Notes under the pieces: model-generated
The model's database searches: none
The model's input: the letters and a program-made list of their open reading frames with translations, nothing else
Told to the model about the DNA's origin: nothing
Shown: positions 1 through 12,200 of the stretch, piece by piece
Numbering within the stretch: the first letter of the stretch is position 1
How the letters are laid out: each line of letters begins with the position of its first letter
Position numbers and translations under genes: made by a program
Assembly (NCBI GenBank): GCA_015179025.1
Contig: WHUX01000024.1
Location: 432,773 to 496,772, forward strand
Length of the DNA: 64,000 bases
Source of the DNA: Terfezia claveryi
Taxonomy: Eukaryota; Ascomycota; Pezizomycetes; Pezizales; Pezizaceae
Direction of reading: 5' to 3'

Positions 1-185
1 TTTTTCTCAAATATATTTTAGCAGACATACATATATCCCTCAAGATCAGGCTCAGGCAGCGGGATCTGGACATGTTAATTGCCAACACCCACGCTGCTTG
101 TGCAAGAAATCTTCTACATATTAACAGGGGACAATATCTTATGCTGAAGACATGCAGAAACCGTACGAGTGATATGAATCGTCAC

Positions 186-195
186 TAGTCTGGTT
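186..195 (+). repeat. Micro-insertion TAGTCTGGTT with target duplication
   Basis: A 10 bp copy of the recurrent motif TAGTCTGGTT is flanked by AATCGTC at 177-183 and 196-202. Extending to 9 bp gives AATCGTCAC and AATCGTCGT, so seven bases match exactly. Member of the family described in the findings. Confidence 0.55.
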
Positions 196-661
196 AATCG
201 TCGTGCGTTAAATGTGTACATACCAGTTACGTACTAGCGCATACCTAAGTATCCATGAACTTCAACAGCCAGCAAAAAGCAATATCAACTTCAAGGGACT
301 GCCTAGGTCGATATATCGCTCTAGAAGCATTTATTCCCATACCAGGAAGTGTTATAGGTTTATTTTCAATGCTCTTGTAATGTAGCGATCGAATTTACCA
401 ATCAGTAGTCGTGATGCATGTGATTTCTGATTGAGTAATCATTATACTCTATGTACCTGGTTTCTATTGCCTCCGCACCCATTATATCACCACACAAGTT
501 CGTAACTGAAATCAATGGATCCAAAAGTTTACTGCTCGTATGTCACTGATAAGCATGAGGGATATCCTGTGGTCAACGTGAATCCATTTGGATCCATTCT
601 GAAATGCCAAGGAGTTTTCGCTTAGAATTGACAGACTTAGCTAATTCTAAAGAGCTCGTGT

Positions 662-673
662 GTAACCAGACTA
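662..673 (-). repeat. Possible micro-insertion remnant (GTAACCAGACTA)
   Basis: Reverse-orientation match to the TAGTCTGGTT motif. No flanking duplication was found, so this may be an old copy or chance. Confidence 0.25.
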
Positions 674-934
674 GGAACGTATATGGCAAAAAGGATTACA
701 GATAAAGCAACTAATAAGAAGCGATCATGGAGGGAAGCATAAGCAATGCAGCATGGGGTGCTAGATCTAAAACAATGAGCTTCAATTAATGAGGTTCTTG
801 AGCGGAAATGCGCATTTTTCTGGAGATTGGCTGGAATATGAGGTCACATCGGAATGTGACACTGGGTGCAGGGAGTGAATCGCTTCCAAAACTCTAGTAC
901 CGGTACTGTAGCTCCAGAATTACCTTTCCAAATA

Positions 935-1342
935 CAGTCTAACCTTGCTTACCGGACCTCGCTATAGCAGATTCCTTGTTATACCAGACGAACCAGAGGC
1001 TTCCGGAATTCTTACCAGCAAATTGCCTCTCGCTATACCGGACGGCCATACAATACCGGACCGGACAGAGTGATAGAGGAGTGCAGGGCTCTTCTTATCC
1101 CTGTCCCCATACATTTCTCCCTCGCTATACCGGACGAGGCAGGTCTGGTTGCTGAATAATCTACTCTGTTAGGCTTAATGTGACTCGAAATACCCTTATT
1201 GGAGGACAAAATGGGAGTTCTCAGAACCCACGTGACTGGTCAGCCCCTGTCTGAGGGCTAGCGCCATTTCTATACCGGAACCCTTGCTATACCGGACAGA
1301 AAGTCCTGGATTTCTGCCGTCCGTTATAGCAAGGGTAGACTG
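935..1342. mobile_element. MITE of Tc1/mariner-pogo type (copy 1)
   Basis: A 408 bp non-coding element is bounded by CAGTCTAACCTTGC on the left and GCAAGGGTAGACTG on the right, each flanked by the dinucleotide TA (933-934 and 1343-1344), as expected for Tc1/mariner-type integration. Several subterminal copies of the motif CTATACCGGAC occur inside. A second copy in inverted orientation lies at about 1553-1880. Confidence 0.75.
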
Positions 1343-1363
1343 TACCCTCTGAACTACTCGTGC

Positions 1364-1396
1364 CTAACAGGGGAACCCCTGTTAGGCACGAGTACC
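1364..1396. repeat. Short perfect inverted repeat next to the MITE
   Basis: ACTCGTGCCTAACAGGGG is followed almost at once by its reverse complement CCCCTGTTAGGCACGAGT, forming a strong hairpin between the two MITE copies. There is no poly-T tract or neighbouring gene to suggest a terminator. Confidence 0.6.
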
Positions 1397-1552
1397 TTCC
1401 CAAATGCCTTCCGAAAGATCCTGCTCATAATTATCCTCCTCTTCTAATGAGGATTCTATTGCAAAGACATATGCGATACTCTCAACTTCAGTTTGAATAA
1501 CCTGTAGCGTTTGAGCCTTTCCGGATCGAGGCATTGCGATGTGGTGATTTTA

Positions 1553-1880
1553 CTAGTCTACTGCTATAACGGACGGCAGAAATCCAGGGCTTTCTTAGTC
1601 TGGTTGGCACAACACCCTCGGGCTTTCTGTCCGGTATGGCAAGGTTCCGGTATAGAAATGGCGCTAGCCCTCAGACAGGGGCTGACCAGTCACGTGGGTT
1701 CTGAGAACTCCCATTTTGTCCTCCAATAAGGGTATTTCGAGTCACATTAAGCCTAACAGAGTAGATTATTCAGCAACCAGACCTGCCTCGTCGTATAGCG
1801 ATTGAGAAATGTATGGGGACAGGGATAAGAAGAGCCCTGCACTCCTCTATCACTCTGTCCGGTATAGCAAGGTTAGACTG
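1553..1880. mobile_element. MITE copy 2, inverted, with internal micro-insertion
   Basis: This is the reverse complement of the 935-1342 element, internally shortened and with a slightly eroded left end (TACTAGTCTACTGC instead of TACAGTCTACCC). Its right end GGTTAGACTG is followed by TA. It carries a 24 bp insertion at 1596-1619 that is absent from copy 1, so copy 1 serves as the empty-site reference. Confidence 0.75.
1596..1619 (+). repeat. 24 bp micro-insertion with 9 bp target duplication
   Basis: The insertion reads TAGTCTGGTTGGCAC followed by AACACCCTC. It is flanked on both sides by GGGCTTTCT (1587-1595 and 1620-1628). The corresponding stretch of the sister MITE, reverse-complemented, has a single GGACTTTCT, so insertion with target duplication is seen directly by comparison. 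Confidence 0.8.
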
Positions 1881-3354
1881 TAGTTGGCACAACACCTCGT
1901 AGGATTTTACAGTGTTTCGGCTAGTCCATGGCAGCTGCACTCATCAGAACAAGAGGATCTAGAACCAGGGGTAGAGCAGGAAGATGGCAACCAGTACAGA
2001 GTACTGAGCCTAAAAATGATTGGTTAACGTACAGTACTGCGATAGTGATAGATCTGAATCCTGTGACGTAAATAACGCTCATACTGTTTTGATACTTCAC
2101 GAGTTCGGTTGTGAAGGTTTGGACCTTTAAATTTTAATTACTAAGCTGCATAACAAGACTTATCTAGGCCTTGCTCAGACTTTTGAATTAAATCCAGAAT
2201 TCAGACTTTCCATTATCCTGAACGGGGCTCTTCTTATGCATGGTGAAATCATAGCACGTGCTTGTACTGCGAGAGGAGGTCACACCTGCTTTTAGAATTA
2301 AAGCTTATTAAAGCTTGAGATGCAGAGTGGACTGTCATAGTGGAATTACCTCCTTTTTTTTCATTCCTTCTCCTATAGGCCTATATCTCTTATTTTTTGC
2401 GCCTTCATCATCTCTGCTCACTCCTTCCTAATCCCACAGGGCCTTTATTTCTCTACCTTCCACCGGAACTTTACTTTTGCTTCTTATCTCTTTATAAAAT
2501 ATTAGCAATGCTCACTCGGAATAAATATGTCAATGTGCATTGTATGTCATGGTTATTATGGTGGTTCTAAGTTTTGTCGCTTTACATGTACCTTATAGTT
2601 ACATCATTAACTCGAACTTATCATAATATAAAAATAGTGAAAAACATATGTATATATATTTAAACAACTTCACTCCCGATGAAGGAGCCAATGCAGAATA
2701 TCTGGAGGATGATAATCACAAGGTGCCAGTGTAAATCGAAGAAGATGAGGCTTGTTGGTGCCATTAACTCTGCCTCTGCCTGCAGACTGCAGATTTAATA
2801 TCAGTACCTGGTATGAATACTTCCTAGTACGGAGTACGTCTGCTAGAAAGACCAGCAGAAAAAAGGAAACCACCCGGTGGGACGACTGCTTCTTTCATGG
2901 ATTAGACGAACCTAGTCTCATGCCAGGACGAACCAGAACTTGCCTTATCTAGTCTTACGTAAACACCGGTAGTTAGGCGCGTCAGGATTCCTCTGAACAT
3001 TCGCATCAACAAATCCTCTGTAGAGTACATGTATCTTTCAATTCAGATTTCAATAGGAATTGGTGAAGTTTGACAAATTATGTCTCCTTTGAAAGGCTTG
3101 AATGCCATTAAATCAGATTTGTTACATTTTCCAGTGGCTTAAGGGATACGTACTATGATGTGCATATGTAACGAAATGCGATTTTGCTTTGCAATTGGTA
3201 AATATAACCTGTAGCTATTCAACTTTGCCGAAGTATCTGAAGCCATGGGTGTAGTGATAACTAAGGTGTTAGGCTGCACTCGCCGCAGCTACATAAATGA
3301 CAACAGGGGATAACTTTCCGCAGATGAATTAATGACTTGCATGTATAGAGGGCC
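1881..3354. other. Intergenic, no gene recognised
   Basis: A degraded copy of the micro-insertion motif (TAGTTGGCACAACACCTCG) abuts the MITE end at 1881-1899. The remainder shows no convincing coding region; the short frames at 2670-2952 overlap each other on opposite strands and look like noise. Confidence 0.5.
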
Positions 3355-4400
3355 CTTTTTTTTTTTTTAAGTCTATAGACTACCCGCAATCGACCTAAGG
3401 TCATGACGGGGTCCCGAAGCCTCCCTTTGAAGGTTCGAGCTAAGCTTTCGGTACCAGAAGCGAATCCTACCTTCCGAGCCTAAGGAAAGCTTCCGCAAAA
3501 TTAAGCCCAGCCGTACCAAACTCCGAAACCATCCCCTTATCTGAAGTTCAGGTTGGAAGAAAGTCTCAAGCAGATCCTCGAAGACTTCTTTATCCCTGTC
3601 CTTCCTCTTCCGCAACCACCTCTCTCTATCATCCGCTTGCTCCCATGAGCTCCACCTCCTTCCAATCCATTCACCGGAGCTGCAAGACAAAGAAACATGC
3701 TTTCCGGTCTCCAGTACATCTTCTTCACAGAACCTACACTCGGGGTCCACTGTAGGATCCAGGACATTCCTCCACATTTGCAGTTTCCCTTTCCCAGTCC
3801 TGCATTAAGTGTAATTGAGTCGTGCCTTCCTATTCCACTTCAATACCCTTCCCATACCTGTCCCCACTACCTTCCGGCTCGCCTGTCTCTTCTTATTCCA
3901 CACTTGCCTAGCCCCTCCTTCCGTAATAACCCCTCACCTGCTCCCCTGCTCCCTGCTTCGCCAACCGATCGGCCTGCTCATTTCCAAAGACGCCGACATG
4001 AGCTTTAACCCAACTAAATCTGACAGCTTCATCCCCCTACCAATTTTAGATCTCCCGCCCTAGCTTCCTTGGACTTTCCCACTGCTACAATCGCAAAGCT
4101 TGCAGCCTCTGAGTCTGTAATGATGAGGACCTTTTCTTCCTTCCGTGCTGCCTCCAAAGCACCTCTTACCCCTGCGATTTCCCCATCCCAAACCGTAGCC
4201 ATCTTCCTAGGCCTTTGCATCCTTCTGTTCTTCCTTCCCTATCCACTACAAACCATCCCCCTCCAAACCCACCTTCTTCCAACTTGCTTCCATCGATATA
4301 GAAAATCTGGCTGCCATCTGCTGCTTCATTGATTTTTAGACCCCAGTATAGCGGGGGGCTGATATTCGGAGATAAATGACAGTTCTCAAGACCTTAGAGT
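3355..4400 (-). mobile_element. 5'-truncated LINE (non-LTR retrotransposon) with poly(A) tail
   Basis: The minus strand encodes the end of a LINE second ORF. An RNase H domain begins near 4310 with FYIDGSK, followed by ATVWDGEIAGVRGALEAA and the catalytic ITDSEAA near 4120, then [15 protein letters not shown] near 3980. These are followed by a C-terminal CCHC cluster (CRFC, then H and C) near 3700. Frames shift near 4205 and again before 3777, so the copy is dead. A run of about 15 T at 3355-3369 is the poly(A) tail on the coding strand. The upstream boundary near 4400 is approximate. RNase H after RT points to an I/Tad-like clade, which I infer rather than prove. Confidence 0.75.
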
Positions 4401-4810
4401 CTGTGGTTCCGAGTCGGTACACAATTAGATCATTTCATGATGTGACTCCTGCAATTGGTTCCATACCAACTATAGAACCAAGAAATGGTGAAATGTTTGC
4501 GAGACCTCTCAACTCGTGGCCACGGATACCAAGTACATACCCTGTGGTGGTATTGTAACTGCCAGTCATATCTCCACTTGAGTGCCTATCCTATACGTCG
4601 ATTCTCGTCTAGGCTATAAAACTTGACCTGGTAAATGGAAATGATGGCCTTAAAGCTAATATCCCAATATAAACATTGCCAAACAAACAGAGAGAACTAG
4701 ACTGAAGCATTGATATTCTTGACACATTTCGCTAAATTATTAGTACATATATCACGTCCCACCCCTCACATCAATTATGAACCCAAAAACTCTCCCTACC
4801 AATCCTCTCT
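4401..4810. other. Spacer between the LINE fragment and the Arp9-like gene
   Basis: No gene seen. It presumably includes the 3' untranslated region of the minus-strand gene that ends at 4811. Confidence 0.4.
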
Positions 4811-7397
4811 CTAAACACTATGAACCCCCCCTGGCCCCAGCTCATTATACTCCATTCTGCTCAAGAACCCCCTATTTATGCCTTGATCCACCACAAACAC
4901 CACCTTCGCCGCGACTTGGGCCCCCAAAAATGCTGCCTCCTCGAATCCTGCATCTTTCCACTCAGGGAAATACTCTGGTGCCTTTGCGAATTTCATATTC
5001 ATTGGGCTGAGGGAATGTGAGGAATGTTGCTGTCCTCCTCCCTGGTGGAGGGGGTTGGTAGTGGCTGCTACAAGAAGCGGGTTTACGCCGGATGAGGGAC
5101 CAGCTCCTGGGATCGGGGTGGAGGCGCCGGTGGGGAGGGGGGTGGAGGCGGACGAGGGAAGCTCGGAGGTGAAGATGCTGGCGGAGGAGGGGGAGATTTT
5201 ATATTTCTCAATGAGGGTTTGGAGGAGAGAATCTTTGAAGCCTAGGAACATAGATTCGTTAGCAACCTTTGATATGGAGGGTGATTGAGTCTTACCTTTA
5301 ACTCGCGATGCATTCCCCACCACAACCAAGTTATCCCACAGCTCCTGCCGTCTAGAGACATCATCCACCCTCATGATAATCCTGTACATCGCATCTGCAA
5401 TCGTTGTGATAATCCCACCCTCTGCAGCCTGGAACCTCTCAATGCCAACTTCCACCTCCCTTCGGCACTCATTTGGTCTCAGCTGGATCTGCTCTACCTC
5501 CTGCTGGTTCTTAGCTCGTTTCTCCTCTTTACGCTTTTCCTTTGCTTCGGCTTTGAGCCGTGCTTCCTCAGATTCGGGTTCACCGTCAGCTGGCCCAGCG
5601 GACGTTCCTGGACGTGAGCCTGTGGGGGGTACACCGGAAGAGGTGCCTGGTCTAGAGCCAGGAGGTACTCCGGAGGAGGTTCCTGAGCGGGAAGAGGCCT
5701 GGGGAGCGTCGGTAGAAGTTTGTTTCTCGAGGGTTGGAGCGGGAGGCGTACTAGAGTCTGCCATATGCTCATCAGGTTTCTCTTCACGGTATTCCGTTTG
5801 CTCCCAATGGTCGGCCATCTCAATATCCATAGCTTCCCCTGGCTTTCGTTTTTCAATGACCCAGAATTTATTTGTATCACGGCGCCAGTTGGGGAGGTTC
5901 TTTGCTCCCTTTGCTGCTTCTTGTTTTTCCTTCTCTTTCTTTTCTAGGTATTCGCGGGTCTTTCCACTGGCTACAATAGCTGCTACATTGGGTGCTCCAT
6001 CGTCGTCGTCTGCCTCAGTGGGTAACACGTTGATATCCTTCCCGAGTTTCTTCCCTTTCTTGACTAGATCTGAGATCTTCTCAGTCCCTTGTCCTGGGAT
6101 GTTTATCTTGCTCCCGTCCAAAATCTCACAAATGGGACTGCACTTGAGCTGCTCAGCCATATCCCTTCCCCAACCCTTCTCTTCTCCTCCTAGAATCTTC
6201 ATGAGGTGCTGTGTCATATCTTCGCCACCAACAAAGATAGTGTCTCGCTCGATTTCCCCCACAATAAAGTCCAGAACGGGTGTAATATCAGTCTTTTCAA
6301 AGCCAACGTCGATGACGGTAGCGGTGGAGATGCCATACGCCCAGCAGACAGCAAGGGCAGAATCAAGAAGGCATAGCCCAGGGGCCTTGAGTTTTTCAAA
6401 GACGAACTGTGTGACAAGCTCCCTGTCGTATCGGGTCCATATGGGGGGGCAAACGATGAGTATTGGAGTGTTTAATGTAGGGTTGATAAGTTCGTGGACG
6501 TAGGTCCTTGAAAGCTAGTCAATCACTATTCTTGACGCAAAATATGTAAATGAAACTCACAGTAACGCAAAAAAAGCGCCCCAATTCGTGACTTTCCCTT
6601 GCTGTATTGGATATACCGCACCTTCATCCTCGTCCTCATCTTCAACGAGTATTACTCCATTCTCGGTCTCTGGTATTTCTATTATGTCTTCGATTATTTG
6701 CTCTCCCTCCGCGAGGTCCTCGTCGTCGGATAATGCCATTTCTTCGGCCTCCGGGGCCTCCTCCTCACCTTCGCCTTCCTGCTCGTCCCCTTCCTCTAGT
6801 TCACCTTCCTCAAGCTCATCTTCATCATTTTCATTATCGTCCGCGTCAGGTATCTCTGTGTCATCATCCACTGTAGGCTTAGCTGTTTCCTTTGCAGGGG
6901 CTAACGCCAGTGCTGGCACTGGCGCAGCAGCCCCAGTAGCAGGTATCGCACCGCCTTCCGTCGATGTGGCCGTCTCGCTTGCTGGCTTCTCCTCTTGAAC
7001 TCCCGATCCAGTATCCTTGACATCCTCAGGTTTTGAGCACTCCTCTAGTTTTGTTACCTTCGGTGCCCCATTGCCTACCACGACATCCTTTTTTACCTTC
7101 CCAGACCCCCCCTTCTTGTTTTTGTCGTTTCTAACACCCAAGAGCTGAGCTAGGTCCTCTCCTTCCCGCAATTCTCGAACTTTGAATGGTGTCCATGTTC
7201 CCTCTTCTAGGCCGGGGTACATGCGCGATGGGAGGCGGAATTTGGCTGGAGTGAATGATTCCGGGAGACCAAGTTGTGCGAGGGTGGTTTGTGACCCAGG
7301 GGAGATAATCTGCAGTGCGTGTTTGGGTTAACTCATGATGCTGTTTGGGTTTAGATAGGGCAGTTACAAGAATGTGGTCATCACGGAAGGATGGCAT
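4811..7397 (-). CDS. arp9: Arp9-like actin-related protein, chromatin-remodelling subunit
   Basis: Minus-strand gene with exons 7368-7397, 7309-6561, 6506-5296 and 5241-4811, giving 806 codons in one open frame. The three introns (58, 54 and 54 bp) have GTAACT, GTGAGT and GTAAGA donors and end in AG; the last keeps the frame open if unspliced. The N-terminus MPSFRDDHIL joins IISPGSQTTLAQLGLP. Actin-fold segments QFVFEKLKAPGLCLLDSA and CWAYGISTATVIDVGF lie after intron 2, and EYFPEWKD...FLGAQVAAKVVF near the C-terminus matches fungal Arp9. A long acidic insertion (E/D runs encoded at 6600-6850) and a Ser/Pro/Gly-rich insertion interrupt the fold, as is common in ascomycete Arp9. Arp9 pairs with Arp7 on the HSA helix of the SWI/SNF and RSC ATPase in the nucleus. 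Assignment is by motif recognition. Confidence 0.85.
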
Positions 7398-8186
7398 TGT
7401 ATGTAAGGGGATACGGGAGTGGAGGCGGGGAGTTGTGGTGCCCTAAATATATTCATTTCGACAGAGGTCGCGTTTTGGAGGGCCCTGCCAAGAGACCCGA
7501 TGCGCAGCAACTAGATAAGATTAGACCAAAGGGCGATCCGTGGCGGATGCGAAACCTGAAAACAAGACTGATACCAGGACATATACGCAATCAGCAATCC
7601 ACCCACGGACGCCAGTCTCATCACTACACAGTTGGCATTTAGCATCTCTCGTTGTGTCCTGGGATAATTTCTGGCCTCGGCTCCGGATCCATCATTGCAC
7701 TTGCCTAAGCATCGACATACCCCTGCCTCTGCACAATCTGCACGAAACTATTCCTGAGTCCGTTAACCAAACCCGGCGGAATATCTCTGGTCAACTTTCT
7801 CTTTTCAGACTGGACCCAAACGCTGGCTACGGGACGTTAAAGGGTAAAGGTTGAGTGAGGAGTTGTGAGTGGACGTGGGAATACGGTACAACGAAATTCA
7901 TCACATCAGCACAAGTAAGTACTCAATTTAATTTTCATGCCGCCTACGCTGTCTGCAATTTTATTGTCTTGAGGTTAGGGGAAACTGACAGCTGTCTGTT
8001 CACAGCTGAACTTGGAAGTGCGTCAGATACTGAATTTTCCGGTTCCCCTGAGATATCCTGACTGAAGAACTTCATCTACCTCTACCTTTCCCTTTGAAAG
8101 GGGCTCTTTACTTAGCTAGAGTGAACCAGTGGAGGAATCTCATCTGGTTTCTGACATCACTCTCCTTACCATCTCTAACTCTCACC
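7398..8186. promoter_or_regulatory. Divergent promoter region, with likely 5'UTR intron of the plus-strand gene
   Basis: About 790 bp separates the ATG of the minus-strand Arp9-like gene from the ATG at 8187. A plausible 91 bp intron lies in the leader of the plus gene, with donor GTAAGT at 7915 and acceptor TTCACAG ending at 8005. No TATA box was identified with confidence. Confidence 0.45.
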
Positions 8187-8939
8187 ATGTATCTCGTCTT
8201 TTCCCGGCAAGACACTACGGACAAACACTCCCACCCTCCTCATGATGGTGGTGGAGACGGGGGCGGGGGGGGCATGTCCCCCGTTGGCATCGTCATGCTT
8301 GTTTTATTCCTCCTCCTCCTCGTCGCCATCGTCAGCTACATTGCCTATTCGCAACTTCGTGCCCGCCGACTAGGCCTCCCTGCTCCTACATGGCGCTCCT
8401 ATATCCCTTTCCTCAATAACTCTCGTGGCAGCAGGAGTACCCGCCCCTCGACCGGTCCCATCGGGTGGATAAAGTCCAAGACCACTCCAAGTGCAGGTGG
8501 CTTCTCAATCGGTGGACCTACGGGGTATACTGGTGCTGCTGTCCGCTCCCAACGCACCAGGGCGCAGTTTGACCAGGTGAGACAGGATGATGAGGAGGCG
8601 TGGGACGCTAGAGGATACAGAGAGTATGAGATGGATGACGATACGGAGATGCAAAGGGGGAGGATAGCGCCAGTAACGGGGGGTTATGATGGAACTTCAG
8701 CGTATGGCAATAGTGGATTAGGACCGAATGACGAGGAGCCACAGAGGGGTAGGAGTAGGAGTAGGGAACCACCTTATCCCAGTGCGGCTCCGGCGGCGGC
8801 AGTGGCACCACCGAGGCAACAGAGGTTCAGCAAACCGCAACCTAGAAGCAGTATGGATAGCTTTACAGGCGTGTCTGTAAAGGGTGGAAAAGTCAGCATT
8901 GACAGCGAGAGGAGGAGTGTCTTCAGGGAAGCTATGTAA
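8187..8939 (+). CDS. Fungal single-pass membrane protein, 'acid phosphatase-like' family
   Basis: Protein of 250 residues. The start is ATG in CACCATG; the longer frame upstream begins at TTG and is not needed. A short hydrophilic Gly/His/Asp-rich head (residues 11-30) is followed by one strong transmembrane segment, about residues 33-55 (VGIVMLVLFLLLLVAIVSYI). Then comes the conserved juxtamembrane motif QLRARRLGLPAPTWRSYIPF, and a long cytosolic-type disordered tail rich in Arg/Ser/Pro ending RRSVFREAM. This layout, and especially ARRLGLP plus the RxSxFRE tail, matches a widespread uncharacterised ascomycete family usually labelled acid phosphatase-like, although no phosphatase catalytic motif is visible. 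Single exon. Confidence 0.75.
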   Translation: MYLVFSRQDTTDKHSHPPHDGGGDGGGGGMSPVGIVMLVLFLLLLVAIVSYIAYSQLRARRLGLPAPTWRSYIPFLNNSRGSRSTRPSTGPIGWIKSKTTPSAGGFSIGGPTGYTGAAVRSQRTRAQFDQVRQDDEEAWDARGYREYEMDDDTEMQRGRIAPVTGGYDGTSAYGNSGLGPNDEEPQRGRSRSREPPYPSAAPAAAVAPPRQQRFSKPQPRSSMDSFTGVSVKGGKVSIDSERRSVFREAM

Positions 8940-10007
8940 GCTGGGACAGAAATTGGGGTAAGGGAAGATACGCAGAAAAATTGCAGGTGGTGAACGGGCA
9001 TACAAGGAGGATTCTAAATTACTCCCTGTCGTACGCACATAATTTGATACAGTAACTAGTCACCGAAACCGCTCGTTCTGCTACCAAGTCTTTGAGGCCC
9101 ATTCCCTACAGATCAGGGAAGATCATACCAGATAATCGACCCTGTTACTAGATGATTTCTATTTCATTTATTGCTCTAATTACTGTGGCCATGTGGGCTT
9201 CAGTGAGGGTACAAGTTTATGCAAGTCTTACGTCAGTTTCTCTATACCATGCAATCATACAATTTTTCTATCTCCATCATGGTATGCACGGCAGTAAAAG
9301 GGGTTGCGGCATATTGGGGGTGGGATGCTTCTTGTCGTTGAATTGTTCCTTTTTCATTTAGTGGTCGTGATTAATGATTCATATGATATTGCTCAGTTTA
9401 GTTTCTCCTCTTCTCATTTTTTGTATTATATATTCTTACCTTGGAGAATCCACAGTTATTCAGATGATACCAACCGGCCTTGGTGCTTTTTATTTTGAAG
9501 TGAGGGGATATTTCTGCTTTATATCCTCCATGAAGGTGCGGTCCCGATGACTACTCACCTAAGCCTCTTAGAACTCGTCGAATACGGACCACCAAGTCTG
9601 TGCAGAATATGTCTTGAAATCTGATTTTGGACTCATTCTCTTGTTTGATATGTCTAGGATGAGACTTTGGGAATGCATGGGGGATACTATCCATCCCTAG
9701 GCTGTGGGGGCCAAGGCTAGAGGTGTTAACTTCCCAACTTGGTTCCCCCTCGGAAAAATCCTCGCTACGAGAGTCAGATTAAAATCCACCGGGGAATCTT
9801 AGTCGGAACTTATCTTCCTTGAGAGAGTCTAACTAAACTCCGATCTTTCGAGAGGCCGGACTCAAATTCGATTCTAACAGTGCAGTTGCAGAAGTCCCAC
9901 AACGGCATGAATATTGGTTCAAGGTAGGGGGCTCACGGTGTGTTCTGTTCTCGGCTATGTTGGATAGGTGATTCGATTTATTTTAGAGCTGCGAGATACT
10001 CTGATAT

Positions 10008-10018
10008 TAGTCTGGTTG
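10008..10018 (+). repeat. 11 bp micro-insertion TAGTCTGGTTG with 8 bp target duplication
   Basis: TAGTCTGGTTG sits between two perfect copies of TCTGATAT (10000-10007 and 10019-10026). Because the insert begins with TA and the right copy is followed by TA, the duplication could be counted as 10 bp. Confidence 0.75.
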
Positions 10019-12185
10019 TCTGATATTACTGGTCTGATAGTACGGCGTATCCGGTATTGGAAAACAGATCCTTCTCCGTTGTGTTGCATTTTGAAAAAGA
10101 GAAAGTACAGAAGTATCTACAGTTACTTCATTTACTCCATCACTCGTTGGTATTTCCTTGACACAACTGCTGTCGCCTGGAGCAGAGAAGGATAGAACAA
10201 GCATTAAGAACACGCTTCGCTAAAGCTGGAAGTTGTGGTGAGTTACATATTTGCTTTCTTTCATGCAGGCTTTCTTTCTTTTGCTTTTAGTCGTGATGGG
10301 GCTCGAGCCAGCAGTGCGTGCCTTGCACCACTCGCACCGATTTATATTGATGGAGGCGACATAAATATGCTGCCAGAGTCCTAGCTGTGGGTATCTCTAC
10401 ACCTAAGTGGCTGCGGAGGATGCCATTTACATCACCTTCGCTGCAGCATCTACAACTACCCACCCCGTCAGCCATAGATACTCTACTATGGACAACTCTC
10501 GCAATATTCCAAAATGCCTCCTCTCCCTAGTATCCTGGCTTATTGACCCCTTTGATACCCTGTTTTCCTTCATTTTACCTGATTCTCGTACATTGCGAAG
10601 ATCTTTCCTTACCCAAACTTACTATTTTCTAGTCCCCTTTACTTTAGGACCGCAAGGTGGAATATTTGATATTAATATGGTGCATGATAGAATTGAATTT
10701 AATACGAGATTCCTCTTTGCCACTAACCCCTGACTTGGGGGAAGATCTGTCGAGCTGTTATGGAGGTGCAGAAGAAGCTGGAAGCATCACAAGCTTACGC
10801 TTGTCCCATCGGGACAAAAACTTATAGCAATTTTATATGATCACGACGATATAAAGTTGGTGGAATCCGATAAGTCCTGTTCAGTTTCTCCTCCCTTCCT
10901 CATTGCGCTTTAGTAACCTGTCGGCATAGAGCCACCCTGTTTGCTCAAAATGTAGATCTTAGGATCTTCGTTACTTCTTATACTCGCTGCAATTAGTCTA
11001 CTTACTCTTTCGGCTTCATCGTCCTCGACCGTCAGCTGTCCTCCCCACCCCCACCAACCTCGGATAAACCCAAATAATTGTCTCTGGACCTATCAAACTT
11101 AGGTAGTAATGGCGAGGCTGATGGTTGAAATGAACCGGTTATGATACACCTTAAAAGCAAAGAGCTAGGAGTCACTAAATTCATCCACCAAGCTTATCCT
11201 CAGCAAGCCCACCTCCAGCAAGTGGCCCACTGCTGTAACCGTATACCTCCTACCCTCCCTTAGCTCAACCAGAGTATATTCACTGTACCATATATTCCAC
11301 CTGATCCAAGTTCCTTGGGGATAATTGTTCCGGGCTCCCCACGAGAAAATAAAACTCACGGAAGGCCCGGGCCACTCTCGAGAGGCCTAGGCCCCCAGGA
11401 GACCACCCATCTCCTGGCTTGCCCTGTCCCACTGGAGAATACGGAACGGCCGGGTCACCAACGAGTGAGTGAAAATGAGGTTCACGGTATCTTGATTAAA
11501 AAGATGATGTGGCTGTCGGGTGAGCTCATTACCCTGAACTAGACACTTGACCTATGCTTAACTTGTCAATGTGCAGGTGTAAGTGCCTCGTACAAGATGT
11601 GCTTACCACTGGCAGTACCTATGGCTTCCGACATATGGTGAGCTCGCCATACACGGCATTCTTGCCACATAGCGTAGGCTCACCATTCAAGATATCTTGC
11701 TGCACAAGGTGACCTCGCCTCTCAGGGGTGCTGGTGCGCTTGCCACATGAGATAAGCTCAGGCAAGCATGTGAGCTCAGCACACAAGGAAGTCTTAGTGT
11801 CACTTTACATTCACCGACATGCAACTACCGGTAATGCACATAGTCTGTTCTGCAAGATCATCCTAAGCCTCACCCTGATCGATATCAGCTGCTAACTATC
11901 CATGGCATACTGGACTGCTATTTATTATCCAACCCGTGAACTACAGTATAGCAGTTCTGCCAAACTGATTTGGATGAATTGCATACATTATCTGCATATG
12001 ATGCAAACCGCCTATCATTAGGAGAAGCTACTTCCTTAACCAGCCTGCAACTGCATATTTTTTTTCTTAAAAAAAAACTCATTATTTTTATATATCTGAT
12101 ATAATATTTATCTAGTTAATTTTTTATTTATATGTATGTAGTTTTAGTAAAGAATCACCAGGAAACCCGAGTGGATTCAAAATAA

Positions 12186-12200
12186 TAGTCTGGTTGGCAC
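12186..12200 (+). repeat. 15 bp micro-insertion TAGTCTGGTTGGCAC with 9 bp target duplication
   Basis: The insert is flanked by TCAAAATAA (12177-12185) and TCAAGATAA (12201-12209), eight of nine bases identical. Confidence 0.7.

Larger units (their letters stand above)
1..932. other. Intergenic, no gene recognised
   Basis: No open reading frame with protein-like composition was seen on either strand. The only recognisable items are a micro-insertion at 186-195 and a shorter match to the same motif at 662-673. Confidence 0.6.

Noticed and set aside
1141..1160. GGTCTGGTTGCTGA inside the MITE as a micro-insertion
   Set aside because: Present in both MITE copies at the same place, so it is native MITE sequence.
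1364..1396. Strong hairpin that could be a terminator
   Set aside because: No adjacent gene and no poly-T; this is a eukaryotic context.
5373..6503. 376-codon plus-strand frame opposite the Arp9-like gene
   Set aside because: Antisense shadow of the Arp9-like coding exons; the minus strand has introns and recognisable actin-fold motifs.
6588..6998. Ser-rich plus-strand frame
   Set aside because: Antisense of the acidic Glu/Asp insertion in the Arp9-like protein.
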